From positions 1 through 64,000 of the forward strand of contig CASFSL010000015.1 in assembly GCA_949297365.1 (NCBI GenBank): DNA of 64,000 bases. The letters are read 5' to 3'. The stretch's first letter is position 1, and the number at the start of each line of letters is the position of its first letter. The position numbers were made by a program, and so were the translations under genes. This stretch comes from an uncultured Bacteroidales bacterium (GTDB lineage Bacteria; Bacteroidota; Bacteroidia; Bacteroidales; UBA932). Below the pieces are notes generated by a model. It ran no database searches and had not been told where the DNA came from. It saw nothing but the letters and a program-made list of their open reading frames with translations. Below are positions 50,840-59,523 of the stretch, in pieces.

Positions 50840-50870
50840 CAAAAATAGACATTATTTTTCAACTTCCAAA
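50840..50870 (-). promoter_or_regulatory. Promoter of tRNA-Glu(CTC)-gltX, inside the DUF4837 3' end
   Basis: On the minus strand TTTG (50870-50867) and TATTTTTG (50847-50840) are 19 nt apart. Position, spacing and flanking bases match the promoter before the other tRNA-Glu. Confidence 0.75.
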
Positions 50871-51877
50871 TTTTCTTTCCAATTAAATGAATAAATTATC
50901 GACTCAACCTGCCTCAGATATTTCCTCTTGTCGTACTTAGGTGCATATACAAAGGCATTTAGGATGATGATGTTCTTCCGCTCGGGGTCTGGAAAAATAT
51001 GACATACGAACGGACCGCCCATATAGTCGTTCTCCACTTCCCAGAGTCCGCGCATCTCCACCATGGTCATTCCTTTATATGTGATGTTCCTGAAGCCGGG
51101 ATCAATGACCTTGTTGAAAGTCATGTAGCTGTTGTCCCTCATGCCGGGTACGTTGACTTTCCACAGGTCACCCAGCTTCGCCTTGAGGGAGTCGGCAGAG
51201 AGCTGCGAGGGGTCGGTGTAGGGGTATTTGAATATGAGAATGCCCTGATTGACATAGGTGGTCTCCTGGGATATCCACATGAAGTCCGGGGTGTCTTTTT
51301 TCATCGTGAAGCCTTTGGGGAAATAGGGCGAGCCTCCGATGTTCTCGGTCACGGCCAGCCGCACGTCCCTGTCCTCGTACTTGATGGAGTTGGCTATCAG
51401 GCGGTCTCTTTCAGTCTGCTCGATGGCGTTGATGATCATCTCGCTGTTGGTCCTGATAAGTTCTGTGGCCTCTTCCGGTGTTGTGGAGGAGACTGTGACT
51501 ACGACCTGCGGTTTGGCCCAGGCGTCGCGGGATATGCGTATGCCGGTGGTGTCAACTTCGGGAGATACGTTCACTATGATGATGTTGCGGTGAAGCATAA
51601 GGCTGCCGGTAAATCCGCCGGGGGTGGCGTTGAAGAGCTTGAACACAGGCTCTCTCTGCGGCAGGTACGGATATTCGCCAGCGAGAATCTCCCTGAGGGT
51701 GGAGCCGAGCTCGCCTTCCCAGTAGTTTTTATTGATGGTGATGAGTACCTCTCCGGCATTGCCGGTGATGTTGGGCAGATATTGGGTGCGGTCTTTGGGT
51801 GTCTTGTTGCCGCAGGAAGTAAGTATGGCCGTGAGTGCCACGGTAAGCAGAGCCAGTCTCAAAATATGCTTTTTCAT
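50852..51877 (-). CDS. DUF4837 family lipoprotein
   Basis: A 341-residue lipoprotein with signal MKKHILRLALLTVALTAILTSCGN, lipobox ILTSC (Cys 22). The mature sequence matches the DUF4837 pattern: LPNITGNAGEVLITINKNYW (about residues 34-53), TLREILAGEYPYLPQREPVF, and a C-terminal MRGLWEVENDYMGGPFVCHI. Function is unknown; the family is largely restricted to Bacteroidota. It follows rseP by 15 nt on the same strand, which links it to envelope homeostasis. Confidence 0.88.
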   Translation of the reverse strand: MKKHILRLALLTVALTAILTSCGNKTPKDRTQYLPNITGNAGEVLITINKNYWEGELGSTLREILAGEYPYLPQREPVFKLFNATPGGFTGSLMLHRNIIIVNVSPEVDTTGIRISRDAWAKPQVVVTVSSTTPEEATELIRTNSEMIINAIEQTERDRLIANSIKYEDRDVRLAVTENIGGSPYFPKGFTMKKDTPDFMWISQETTYVNQGILIFKYPYTDPSQLSADSLKAKLGDLWKVNVPGMRDNSYMTFNKVIDPGFRNITYKGMTMVEMRGLWEVENDYMGGPFVCHIFPDPERKNIIILNAFVYAPKYDKRKYLRQVESIIYSFNWKENLEVEK

Positions 51878-51892
51878 AATCGTTGGGTTTAA

Positions 51893-53212
51893 TTATCTGA
51901 ATAATCGCAGTATGTCGTTGCCGAAAGCCAGTATCATGATCATCAGCAGCAGGAACATGCCTATCATCTGTGCCACTTCCATGAAGCGGTCCGACGGCTT
52001 GCGGCCGGTGATCATCTCGTAGAGCGTGAAGAGTATGTGACCTCCGTCCAGGGCTGGTATGGGCAGCAGGTTCATGACTGCCAGCATGATGGACAGCAGG
52101 GCGGTGATGTTCCAGAATATCTGCCAGTTCCACGAGGACGGGAAGATGCTGCCTATGGCTATGAAGCTTCCGACGGACTTGTAGGCTTCAGTCTGAGGGG
52201 AGAAGATCAGCCCCAGTTCCTTGACGTAGTGTCCGATGTTGGTGAAGGTCATCATGAATCCGGCCGGAATGGCTTCCAGCAGGCTGTATTCTTTATCGGT
52301 GATCGTGATGTCCGATATGTCGCGCTGGAGCAGGACCTCTATCTTGCCGTCCCCGCTGACCCTTACGGGAACAGTCACGGTGTCCTCTCCGCGCAGCAGA
52401 CGGAGCTCCACCGTGCTGCCGGCATTGTCCGCCAGAACGGCCTGCAGGTCCTGATGCCAGCACACCGGTCTGCCGGCGGCTGTAAGGAACCGGTCACCCT
52501 GGCGCAGGTCGGCTCCGGCGTTGATGGAGGTGTCCGGCAGGCTGCCTACGGCGATGGGCAGGCGGATGCCGAACATTCCCGGGGTGTTGAGCATGGCCGG
52601 CATGTATGCGGGGTCAATGTGGATGTCCACAGTGTCTCCGTCCCGGAGTACAGTCACCCGGCTTACCTGGTCCCGCAGCATGTCCATGTGTATCTCGTTG
52701 AAGTTGTCCGGAGCCGGATTCCCGTCAAGAGCCAGTATGCGGTCTCCGTTCTCGAATCCTATCTCTTTTGCAAGCGGGCTTACCTCGATACCGTATATGA
52801 CGTCGTCATTCTTTATATACTGTTCTCCCCACGTGAAGAGTATGGCGATATACAGGACTATGGCCAGCACCACGTTCATCAGCACTCCTCCGGCAAGGAC
52901 TATGATGCGCTGCCATGCCGGCCTGGAGCGGAACTCCCAGGGCTGAGGCGGCTTGGCCATAGCCTCTTTGTCCATGGACTCGTCTATCATTCCGGATATC
53001 TTGCAGAAGCCTCCCAGAGGGATACATCCGATTCCGAACTCGGTGTCGCTCTTCTTGGGCTTGAACTTGAATATGGCGGGTGGAAAGAAAAGATAGAATT
53101 TCTCCACCCTTATCCTGAATATCCTGGCGGTGATGTAATGCCCGAACTCATGCACCAGCACGAGCAGGGACAGCGACAGGATGACTTGTATTATCTTGAG
53201 CAGTACGTCCAT
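51893..53212 (-). CDS. rseP: Site-2 membrane metalloprotease RseP
   Basis: A 439-residue polytopic zinc protease. The start is ATG 53212 (MDVLLKIIQVILSLSLLVLV), which shares one base with the dxr stop (TAATG). The active site HEFGH lies in LVHEFGHYITARIF (about residues 20-33), and the second motif is near MLAVMNLLPIPALDGGHILF (about 373-392, NxxPxPxLDGG). Periplasmic PDZ regions occupy about 120-290. Such proteases cut anti-sigma factors or signal peptides in the membrane. It is in an operon with dxr, as in many bacteria. Confidence 0.95.
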   Translation of the reverse strand: MDVLLKIIQVILSLSLLVLVHEFGHYITARIFRIRVEKFYLFFPPAIFKFKPKKSDTEFGIGCIPLGGFCKISGMIDESMDKEAMAKPPQPWEFRSRPAWQRIIVLAGGVLMNVVLAIVLYIAILFTWGEQYIKNDDVIYGIEVSPLAKEIGFENGDRILALDGNPAPDNFNEIHMDMLRDQVSRVTVLRDGDTVDIHIDPAYMPAMLNTPGMFGIRLPIAVGSLPDTSINAGADLRQGDRFLTAAGRPVCWHQDLQAVLADNAGSTVELRLLRGEDTVTVPVRVSGDGKIEVLLQRDISDITITDKEYSLLEAIPAGFMMTFTNIGHYVKELGLIFSPQTEAYKSVGSFIAIGSIFPSSWNWQIFWNITALLSIMLAVMNLLPIPALDGGHILFTLYEMITGRKPSDRFMEVAQMIGMFLLLMIMILAFGNDILRLFR

Positions 53213-54375
53213 TACTTGTTCTTGGCTATCAGGTTTGAGGCGAACTCCCGGGTCAGCCTGTCGGTCTCGAGTATTCCGTCCAGGTCGGGATCCTTTACAA
53301 ATGAGCATTTCTCCATACAGCGGGAGATGACGGCCGGGATGTCGGTGAAGCGGATCCGCTCATTCAGGAAAGCGTCCACGGCCACCTCATTGGCGGCGTT
53401 CATGATGCAGGGCATATTGCCGCCCTTGCGCATGGCTTCCACTGCGAATCCAAGGCAGGGGAACTTGGCGGTATCCGGCTCCGAGAAAGTGAATCCGCCC
53501 AGCCTGTAGAAGTCCAGGCGCGGAATATCCAGCGGCATACGGGCCGGATAGGTCAGGGCGTACTGTATCGGCAGCCGCATGTCGGGTGTACTCATCTGGG
53601 CCATCACTGCTCCGTCCTGGAACGAGACCATGCTGTGAATCACCGACTGGGGGTGAATCACCACCGTGATCTGCGAGATGTCCACTCCGAACAGCCAGCA
53701 GGCCTCTATCATCTCGAAGCCCTTGTTCATGAGGGTGGAGGAGTCTACGGTAATCTTGCGGCCCATCTTCCACCGGGGATGGTTGGTAGCCTCGGCCACT
53801 GTCACCTGCGCCAGCTCGGATGCCGGAGTCCTCAGGAAGGGGCCTCCGGATGCGGTCAGGAAGATCCTCTCTATCGGACTGTGCTCTCCCTGAAGGGCCT
53901 GGAATATGGCCGAATGCTCTGAGTCCACGGGCAGGACGGGGGCGTTGTGCTCCCTGGCCGTCTGCATGACTATCTTTCCAGCGGCCACCAGCGGCTCCTT
54001 GTTGGCGATGGCCACGGCCTTGCCCGAGCGCAGTGCCGCGAGAGTGGGCTCCAGGCCCCGGAAACCGACCATCGCGGACAGCACCATGTCGATGTTGTCA
54101 CTGGTGGACATGGCGTCGATGATGGAGCTCATACCTGCGAATACGTTTATGCCGTGCGGGTTCAGGGCCTCGTATACTTCGTCGTAAAGGCTATCGTCGG
54201 CGATGATGGCGCAGGCTGCGTCAAACTCTATGGCCTGCCGGATGAGCAGGCTGCTGTTGCTGCCTGCCGTCAGGAGCTGTACGTCAAAGAGGTCGCGGTG
54301 TTCCCTGACCACGTCCAGGGCCTGAATTCCGATTGAGCCGGTCGAGCCCAGTATTGCTATTTTTCTCTTTTCCAT
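53212..54375 (-). CDS. dxr: 1-deoxy-D-xylulose 5-phosphate reductoisomerase
   Basis: A 387-residue enzyme catalysing the first committed step of the MEP isoprenoid pathway. ATG 54375 (MEKRKIAILGSTGSIGIQAL) gives the family start; further upstream codons are outside the conserved protein. Motifs: NADPH-binding GSTGSIG (about residues 10-16), ANKEPLVAAG (about 122-131), LPVDSEHSAIFQAL (about 146-159) and LTASGGPFLRTP. The HSA region normally holds the metal and substrate ligands. It is upstream of rseP. Confidence 0.95.
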   Translation of the reverse strand: MEKRKIAILGSTGSIGIQALDVVREHRDLFDVQLLTAGSNSSLLIRQAIEFDAACAIIADDSLYDEVYEALNPHGINVFAGMSSIIDAMSTSDNIDMVLSAMVGFRGLEPTLAALRSGKAVAIANKEPLVAAGKIVMQTAREHNAPVLPVDSEHSAIFQALQGEHSPIERIFLTASGGPFLRTPASELAQVTVAEATNHPRWKMGRKITVDSSTLMNKGFEMIEACWLFGVDISQITVVIHPQSVIHSMVSFQDGAVMAQMSTPDMRLPIQYALTYPARMPLDIPRLDFYRLGGFTFSEPDTAKFPCLGFAVEAMRKGGNMPCIMNAANEVAVDAFLNERIRFTDIPAVISRCMEKCSFVKDPDLDGILETDRLTREFASNLIAKNK

Positions 54376-54389
54376 TGCGGTTGTCTGAG

Positions 54390-55250
54390 TTAAAAATTGA
54401 TGTAGAGCGAGGGGTCTATCGGCTCTCCGCTGTGCCACAGCTCAAAATGCAGATGAGGCCCCGTGCTCAGGTCTCCGGCGTTGCCGGCCAGGGAGATGGT
54501 CGCTCCCGCGCTCACTCTGTCTCCCACTTTCTTCAGCAGCTTGGTGTTGTGCTTGTATATGGACACCAGATCGTTGCTGTGCTGTATGTGTATGTTGTAT
54601 CCGGTGTCGTCATTCCAGTAGGCAGCAATAACCGTACCGTCCAGCACGGCGCATACCGCGCTGTTGTTCTGCACCGCTATGTCTACGAAAGGATGCCCCT
54701 TGCCGGGGTTGTAGGACTCGGTGACCACGCCTTTTACGGGAGGGAAGAACAGCATTCCTTCCAGCTGCGTTTCGTTTCCGGAGGGCCTGAGATTGTATTT
54801 CTCGATGGAGTCGATCTTCTCCCTGAGTATGGAGTCGGCGTCATGCTCCATTGCCGCTGCGGTTCTTTCAGCATTTTCCACGCTGCCTGTAGCAAGCAGG
54901 CTGTCCAGCGGGATGGGAGCCTCGCCGGCGATGATTCTGCGGATGTTGGTGAGCTGGATGGTCATCACGCGCATCCGGCTTTCCAGCGAGTCCACCATGG
55001 CTGCGTTCTCTACCATCTCTCTCTGGGTGGAGTAGGACGGGTAGCCGGGTATGATCCTTCTGACGGGAGTGAACGCTGTGATGCAGAATGTCAGGATGCA
55101 CAGCAGTGCGGCTATGCCTATTACTGCGGATATCGCGGCATGTTTGGTGCCCCTTATGGCGAACTGGAAGTCATGGGTCTCGTTGTCAAGGACCGCGAAG
55201 AGGTATTTTCTGGCAGGACGCTTTCTGTCCCGTTTATTTTTTTCAGACAT
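54390..55250 (-). CDS. Membrane-anchored M23 (LytM) peptidoglycan peptidase
   Basis: A 286-residue protein with a cytoplasmic start, one membrane segment (about residues 38-61, AISAVIGIAALLCILTFCIT), a coiled-coil linker (about 75-150), and a C-terminal M23 domain. The zinc site is intact: GKGHPFVDIAV (about 180-190) and TGPHLHFELW (about 263-272). It is therefore a likely active endopeptidase, unlike the EnvC-like protein at 19368. It lies 14 nt upstream of dxr on the same strand. Confidence 0.9.
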   Translation of the reverse strand: MSEKNKRDRKRPARKYLFAVLDNETHDFQFAIRGTKHAAISAVIGIAALLCILTFCITAFTPVRRIIPGYPSYSTQREMVENAAMVDSLESRMRVMTIQLTNIRRIIAGEAPIPLDSLLATGSVENAERTAAAMEHDADSILREKIDSIEKYNLRPSGNETQLEGMLFFPPVKGVVTESYNPGKGHPFVDIAVQNNSAVCAVLDGTVIAAYWNDDTGYNIHIQHSNDLVSIYKHNTKLLKKVGDRVSAGATISLAGNAGDLSTGPHLHFELWHSGEPIDPSLYINF

Positions 55251-55275
55251 AGTGCTATCAGACAGTTTATTTGAC

Positions 55276-55283
55276 TACATTTG
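55276..55283 (+). promoter_or_regulatory. Possible -7 element directly before ruvX
   Basis: TACATTTG matches TAnnTTTG and ends 4 nt before the ATG at 55288. A -33 match at the right spacing is not seen. Confidence 0.3.
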
Positions 55284-55287
55284 CGGA

Positions 55288-55701
55288 ATGAATCGGATAA
55301 TCGGGATAGACTACGGCAAAAAACGGATAGGACTTGCGGTCTCTGATCCGCTGCGGATGTTCGCATCCCCTCTCGATACAGTTCCGCCTGCAAAGATAAT
55401 TGAATATCTCAAACAATATGCCGCCAAGGAGGGTATCTCGCTGTTCGTCGTGGGATATCCCATGAATCTGGACAATACTCCGGCGGAAGCGGCACGGTAT
55501 GTGGATGAGTTCCTCCGCAGGCTTCACAACAGTTTCCCGGATATCCCGGTGGAACGTGAGGACGAGCGGTTCACCTCCGTGTTGGCGCACAGGGCCATGA
55601 TCGACGGGGGCATGAAGAAGATGGACCGCCGGGACAAGGCTGTGGTGGACAAGATAAGCGCGGCCATCATCCTCCAGACGTATCTGGACAGGCAGAAGTG
55701 A
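55288..55701 (+). CDS. ruvX: Holliday junction resolvase-like RuvX/YqgF
   Basis: A 137-residue RNase H-fold protein. ATG 55288 gives MNRIIGIDYGKKRIGLAVSD with the first catalytic Asp; upstream open frame is antisense to the M23 gene. Later motifs are VVGYPMNLDNTP (about residues 53-64), ERFTSVLAH (about 93-101) and DKISAAIILQTYLD (about 121-134). YqgF proteins act in 16S rRNA 5' maturation in E. coli and may resolve junctions. It is followed by def at 41 nt. Confidence 0.93.
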   Translation: MNRIIGIDYGKKRIGLAVSDPLRMFASPLDTVPPAKIIEYLKQYAAKEGISLFVVGYPMNLDNTPAEAARYVDEFLRRLHNSFPDIPVEREDERFTSVLAHRAMIDGGMKKMDRRDKAVVDKISAAIILQTYLDRQK

Positions 55702-55742
55702 GGATTTTAAATTTTTGAGAAAATATAAAAACGTAAAACGAG

Positions 55743-56306
55743 ATGATATTACCTATTTATGTATACGGCTCCGAGGTGCTCCGTGAGACGGCTGCCGATG
55801 TGGACGTGGCCGGCCTGGACAAGGAGCAGCTCCGCAAATATATAGACGACATGTTCGAGACCATGTACCATGCCGACGGTGTGGGGCTGGCGGCTCCCCA
55901 GGTGGGAGACGGCCGCAGAATCCTCGTGGTGGACGGCAGGGATGTGACTGACGTATATCCTGAGCTCAAGGATTTCAAGAGGGCTATGGTCAATCCGGTC
56001 GTGGTAGAGGAGAGCGAGGAGACCGCCGAGTACAGCGAGGGCTGTCTGAGCGTGCCGGATATCCACTGCAATGTAGTGCGGCCCAAGAAGATGACCGTGC
56101 GTTATCTGGACGCGGACCTCAAGGAAGTGGAGGAGACACTGGACGGTTTCGCGTGCCGTATGGTGCAGCATGAGATGGACCATCTGGACGGGCATCTCTT
56201 CGTGGACAGGGTGGCGCCCATCCGCCGCAAGATGATTGCCGCCAAGCTGCACAACATAGCCAAGGGCAAGGCACGGACGGCGTATAAGACAAAGTTGGAA
56301 AGATAG
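55743..56306 (+). CDS. def: Peptide deformylase
   Basis: A 187-residue metalloenzyme that removes the N-formyl group from nascent proteins. The three motifs are present: GVGLAAPQVG (about residues 45-54), EGCLSVPDI (about 99-107, with the metal-binding Cys) and QHEMDHLDGHLFVD (about 141-154, HExxH). Length is normal. It is between ruvX and a phosphohexomutase on the same strand. Confidence 0.96.
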   Translation: MILPIYVYGSEVLRETAADVDVAGLDKEQLRKYIDDMFETMYHADGVGLAAPQVGDGRRILVVDGRDVTDVYPELKDFKRAMVNPVVVEESEETAEYSEGCLSVPDIHCNVVRPKKMTVRYLDADLKEVEETLDGFACRMVQHEMDHLDGHLFVDRVAPIRRKMIAAKLHNIAKGKARTAYKTKLER

Positions 56307-56328
56307 ATTCACTGTAATAAAGGACATT

Positions 56329-57732
56329 ATGGGAGCGTTTCATGCATACGACATCAGGGGCCGCTGGGGAGTGGACTTTGACCGGGATACTGTATATAAG
56401 GTGGGATTTTTCCTGCCGGAACTGCTGGGCTGCCGCGAGGTGGCGGTGGGACGGGACATGCGTCTGTCTTCTCCGGTGATTCACGAGGCCCTGCTCAGGG
56501 GGCTTACAGATGCAGGTGCCGATGTATTTGACTTAGGTCTGGCCACTACGCCGTATGTCTACTATGCCACTGCGGCCAAGGGGTTCAAGGCTTCGGTACA
56601 GATTACGGCCTCGCACAATCCCAAGGACGACAACGGTCTGAAAGTCTCGCGGGAGAATGCCCTGCCTGTCGGCTATGACACCGGCCTGGGTACGATTGAG
56701 AAATGGATTCTCGATGGGCGTGAGTGTGTCCCCGTGCCCGAGGCAGACCGCGGCAGGGTCGCACCCCTCGATCTTCGGGACGAGTACCTGGCCTTTCAGC
56801 GACGCTATGTAGGCGACCTGTCCAATCTGCATATCTGCGCGGATCTGTCCAATGGTGTATCGTCGCTGTTCGTAAAGCAGTTGCTGCCCCACTCCGTGGA
56901 GTATATCTGCGATACGCTGGACGGAAGTTTCCCGTGTCATGAGCCCAATCCTCTGGTGCCGGAGAATACGGCCATGCTCCGCGAGTATGTCAGAAGTCAC
57001 GGCTGCGACATCGGAGTGATCTATGACGGGGACGCGGACCGGGTGATGTTCGTGGACGAGAGGGGAGAGTTCATCTCGCCGGACCTGATGATTGCCCTGA
57101 TGGGGCATTTCTTCATGGAGGGTACGGGGACCAGTCCCGCTGCCAGGGAGAGGGCTGCTCTGAAGGCCGCCGGACATACAGCCGGAGTGAAGGCCCTGCA
57201 GGATATCCGCAGCTCCAAGGCGGTAGGGGAGTACCTTGCACCGATGGGCGTTCAGATGCACACCTGGCGGGTAGGCCGGGCATACGCGGCTCCCAGGCTC
57301 CGCGAGATAGACGGCCTCTTCGGAGGTGAATTGGCCGGACACTATTACTTCAAGGATTTCTTCTACTCCGACAGCGGCATCATGGCCTCGCTCATCATTC
57401 TGGACATAGTGGCGGAATTCAAACGCCGGGGCCGGAGCCTGTCGCAACTTATCGCCGGTATCTCCCGGTACTGCAATTCCGGGGAGATCAATTTCCGGGT
57501 GAAGGACAAACCGGCCGCCATGGAGGCTGTGCTGAAGTATTTTACATCTGAGGAGAAACCTTCGGTCCTGATGGACTTCGACGGCTACCGGGTGGAGTTT
57601 CCGCAGTGGTGGCTGAACATCCGCCCGTCCAACACCGAGCCTTATCTGCGCTTCATCTGCGAGGCATCATCGCCTGGTCTGCTGACCGAGAAAGTCGCTC
57701 AGGCCAAGGAGATTATTGAACGTTTCGAGTAA
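56329..57732 (+). CDS. Phosphomannomutase/phosphoglucomutase
   Basis: A 467-residue alpha-D-phosphohexomutase. The phosphoserine loop is QITASHNPKDDNGLKVS (about residues 87-103), the metal loop IYDGDADRVMFVDERGEF (about 226-243), the sugar-binding loop GLFGGELAGHYYFKDFFY (about 323-340) and the phosphate-binding loop NIRPSNTEPYLRFI (about 430-443). It interconverts hexose 1- and 6-phosphates for glycan precursors. Substrate preference between mannose and glucose cannot be set by eye, so I leave the symbol empty. Confidence 0.92.
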   Translation: MGAFHAYDIRGRWGVDFDRDTVYKVGFFLPELLGCREVAVGRDMRLSSPVIHEALLRGLTDAGADVFDLGLATTPYVYYATAAKGFKASVQITASHNPKDDNGLKVSRENALPVGYDTGLGTIEKWILDGRECVPVPEADRGRVAPLDLRDEYLAFQRRYVGDLSNLHICADLSNGVSSLFVKQLLPHSVEYICDTLDGSFPCHEPNPLVPENTAMLREYVRSHGCDIGVIYDGDADRVMFVDERGEFISPDLMIALMGHFFMEGTGTSPAARERAALKAAGHTAGVKALQDIRSSKAVGEYLAPMGVQMHTWRVGRAYAAPRLREIDGLFGGELAGHYYFKDFFYSDSGIMASLIILDIVAEFKRRGRSLSQLIAGISRYCNSGEINFRVKDKPAAMEAVLKYFTSEEKPSVLMDFDGYRVEFPQWWLNIRPSNTEPYLRFICEASSPGLLTEKVAQAKEIIERFE

Positions 57733-57791
57733 CGCCGGACGTTTCAGGAAAGATTCTCTCCTCTGAAAAGTACGCGCTTCGCGCTATCCCT

Positions 57792-57844
57792 CCCATCTTG
57801 AGTATCATCTCGTTACTTTGTGACGCGGTGATACTCAAGACGGG
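57792..57844. repeat. Long near-perfect hairpin between convergent genes
   Basis: Twelve perfect pairs (57796-57807 with 57829-57840) continue inward through six further pairs (57811-57816 with 57820-57825) to a TTT loop, and outward by CCC with GGG across one mismatch. The copies of TCCCTCCC flanking it at 57788 and 57845 are direct repeats. There is no T-run. It sits between the 3' ends of the mutase and rimM and could block read-through or be a dispersed repeat. Confidence 0.6.
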
Positions 57845-57914
57845 TCCCTCCCTCTAACAGGCCGAGGGTGGCAAGTCTTTTCTCGTTGTTGTGATTATGC
57901 TGTAACAGTGGCGG

Positions 57915-58451
57915 CTATAGCAGGCCGTCGGAGATGCGGAGGGTGATGGTGCGGTGGTCGGGGTCGATATCCAGAAGCAGGTCGTCGTGGTAGGGGACAA
58001 GAGTGTCCGTACCCTCAAGTCCGAGGCAGATGTTGCCGGAGAAGTCCTGGACGTCCGAGATGACTCCGATTGTGCGGCTGCCCTGGTCTAAAAGTGTGAA
58101 TCCTACAAGATCCTCGAGAGTCAGGCCGTCTTCTGTAAGCGGATGACCGTCAGCCGCGCTCAGCCCGGGATAGTCCGCCGGGTCGATGTAGAGTTCTTTG
58201 CCTGCGGCCTCCTCCGCGTCAGCGAGGGTGTCTATGTCTTCCAGGCGGACGATGGCCTTGCGAGGGCCCTTGAACTGTATGGTCTGGATAAAAAAAGGAA
58301 CCGGCAGGCCGTCATAGAACAGCCATACCGGTTCGTCTGTCTTCAGGATGTCTGACATTCCGTCCGGGAAAGATACCATCACCTCGCCTTCCGTGCCGTA
58401 GGACTTCACTATCCTGGCTATCGGCTGCAGTGTGTCTTCCCGGGGAAACAT
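57915..58451 (-). CDS. rimM: Ribosome maturation factor RimM
   Basis: A 178-residue protein starting MFPREDTLQPIARIVKSYGT; ATG 58451 begins 4 nt after the rpsP stop, and the open frame further upstream is a shadow of rpsP. The N-terminal RimM barrel (about residues 8-85) has GTEGEVMVSFPDG, and the C-terminal PRC-barrel (about 100-175) has DLVGFTLLDQGSRTIGVIS and TLVPYHDDLLLDID. RimM binds S19 and matures the 30S head. The pairing with rpsP is the classical arrangement. Confidence 0.93.
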   Translation of the reverse strand: MFPREDTLQPIARIVKSYGTEGEVMVSFPDGMSDILKTDEPVWLFYDGLPVPFFIQTIQFKGPRKAIVRLEDIDTLADAEEAAGKELYIDPADYPGLSAADGHPLTEDGLTLEDLVGFTLLDQGSRTIGVISDVQDFSGNICLGLEGTDTLVPYHDDLLLDIDPDHRTITLRISDGLL

Positions 58452-58455
58452 CGCG

Positions 58456-59025
58456 CTACTCAGCTGCAGGGGCTGCTGCCTCTGTGTTCTCGGCGTTTGC
58501 CGCTGCCTCAGCTGCTTCAGCCTCGGCTTTAGCCTTGGCCTCTGCCTCAGCCTTTGCAAGGGCTTCTTCGGCTTTGCGCTTGCTGATGGCCTCGGCTCTC
58601 TCCTGGTTGACCTTGGCCTCTGCATTGAGACTCTCTCTGCGGGCCTCGTTGTCGGACTTTTTCAGGTTCTGCTTCTTGGCCTCTACCTTTGCGTCTCTCT
58701 CAGCCTTCCATGCGTTCCATCTCTGGTCTGCAACTTCCTGGCTGATGGCACCCTTGGCAACTCCGCCGTTGAGGTGCTTCCTCAGAAGGATACCCTCATA
58801 GGAAAGGATGCGGCGGCAGGTGTCACTGGGCTGTGCACCGGTGTTGAGCCAGTAAAGGGCTCTCTCTGCATCGATCTTGATGGTTGCGGGGTTGGTGTTG
58901 GGGTTGTAGATACCGAGCTGCTCGATGTAACGTCCGTCACGGGGAGCGCGGATGTCAGCCACTACTATGTGGAAGAATGCGTGATTCTTCTTACCGTGGC
59001 GTGATAAACGAATTTTAACTGCCAT
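58456..59025 (-). CDS. rpsP: 30S ribosomal protein S16 with long Ala/Glu-rich tail
   Basis: A 189-residue S16 starting [20 protein letters not shown], with [20 protein letters not shown] and the core ending [20 protein letters not shown] (about residues 58-77). The minimal S16 is about 80 residues; here a tail of about 100 residues follows, first Lys-rich helix, then almost pure Ala/Glu/Lys repeats ([19 protein letters not shown]). Such tails are usual in Bacteroidota S16. The tail DNA is repetitive. It is co-transcribed with rimM. Confidence 0.95.
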   Translation of the reverse strand: MAVKIRLSRHGKKNHAFFHIVVADIRAPRDGRYIEQLGIYNPNTNPATIKIDAERALYWLNTGAQPSDTCRRILSYEGILLRKHLNGGVAKGAISQEVADQRWNAWKAERDAKVEAKKQNLKKSDNEARRESLNAEAKVNQERAEAISKRKAEEALAKAEAEAKAKAEAEAAEAAANAENTEAAAPAAE

Positions 59026-59087
59026 TACGTACAGGTTATTAAATGATTAATAATTAAAACCTCCTTATCTTCTCGAGAAAAGGCCCG

Positions 59088-59117
59088 CAAATATACGCAC
59101 TTTTTCCGAACTGTCAA
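59088..59117 (-). promoter_or_regulatory. Promoter of rpsP-rimM
   Basis: On the minus strand TTG (59117-59115) and TATATTTG (59095-59088) are 19 nt apart. A leader of about 60 nt includes the palindrome TTCTCGAGAA and a purine-rich AGGAGG, a rare Shine-Dalgarno-like stretch, well upstream of the ATG. Confidence 0.6.
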
Positions 59118-59523
59118 GCACTTTCGGCAAAAACTGCTTTCCTGACTTTCCCCTTGGTGGATCCGCACACCCTCCGTGCATTCCCATTGCCTGCAGTGCC
59201 ATACTTGCCGCCTGCAGTGCCAATTACTGCCGCTACGACACCTTACGCCAGCTCATCTACGGAATGTACGCGCATCAGTCTTTTCTGTAGTTAGCTGGCA
59301 GTCAGTACATTAACTTTTTGGTTGATGGATTTCGCCCCTCAAGAACGCCTCGAAATCCATCTTGCCTAATTGCAATACCTTAAAAATCAGAACATTGTGA
59401 AAAACCAAGATGCGCGCACTTCCCGTAAACATCTACTCCAGCTCAGCCAGTGCTGCACCATCCCAGCCAATTCCCCAACGGCGCAGACCGCACCTATGAT
59501 ACTGGTGCAAGGCCGAAGCGGTG
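59118..59523. other. Intergenic stretch with direct and inverted repeats
   Basis: About 400 nt without a convincing gene. GCCTGCAGTGCCA occurs twice, 21 nt apart (59189-59201, 59210-59222). A perfect 11-bp inverted repeat GATGGATTTCG/CGAAATCCATC lies at 59324-59334 and 59351-59361. AATGTAC and GTACATT, a 7-bp pair, flank about 40 nt just before it. No T-run follows the hairpin. The region looks like repeat or decayed mobile-element sequence rather than coding DNA. Confidence 0.4.
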
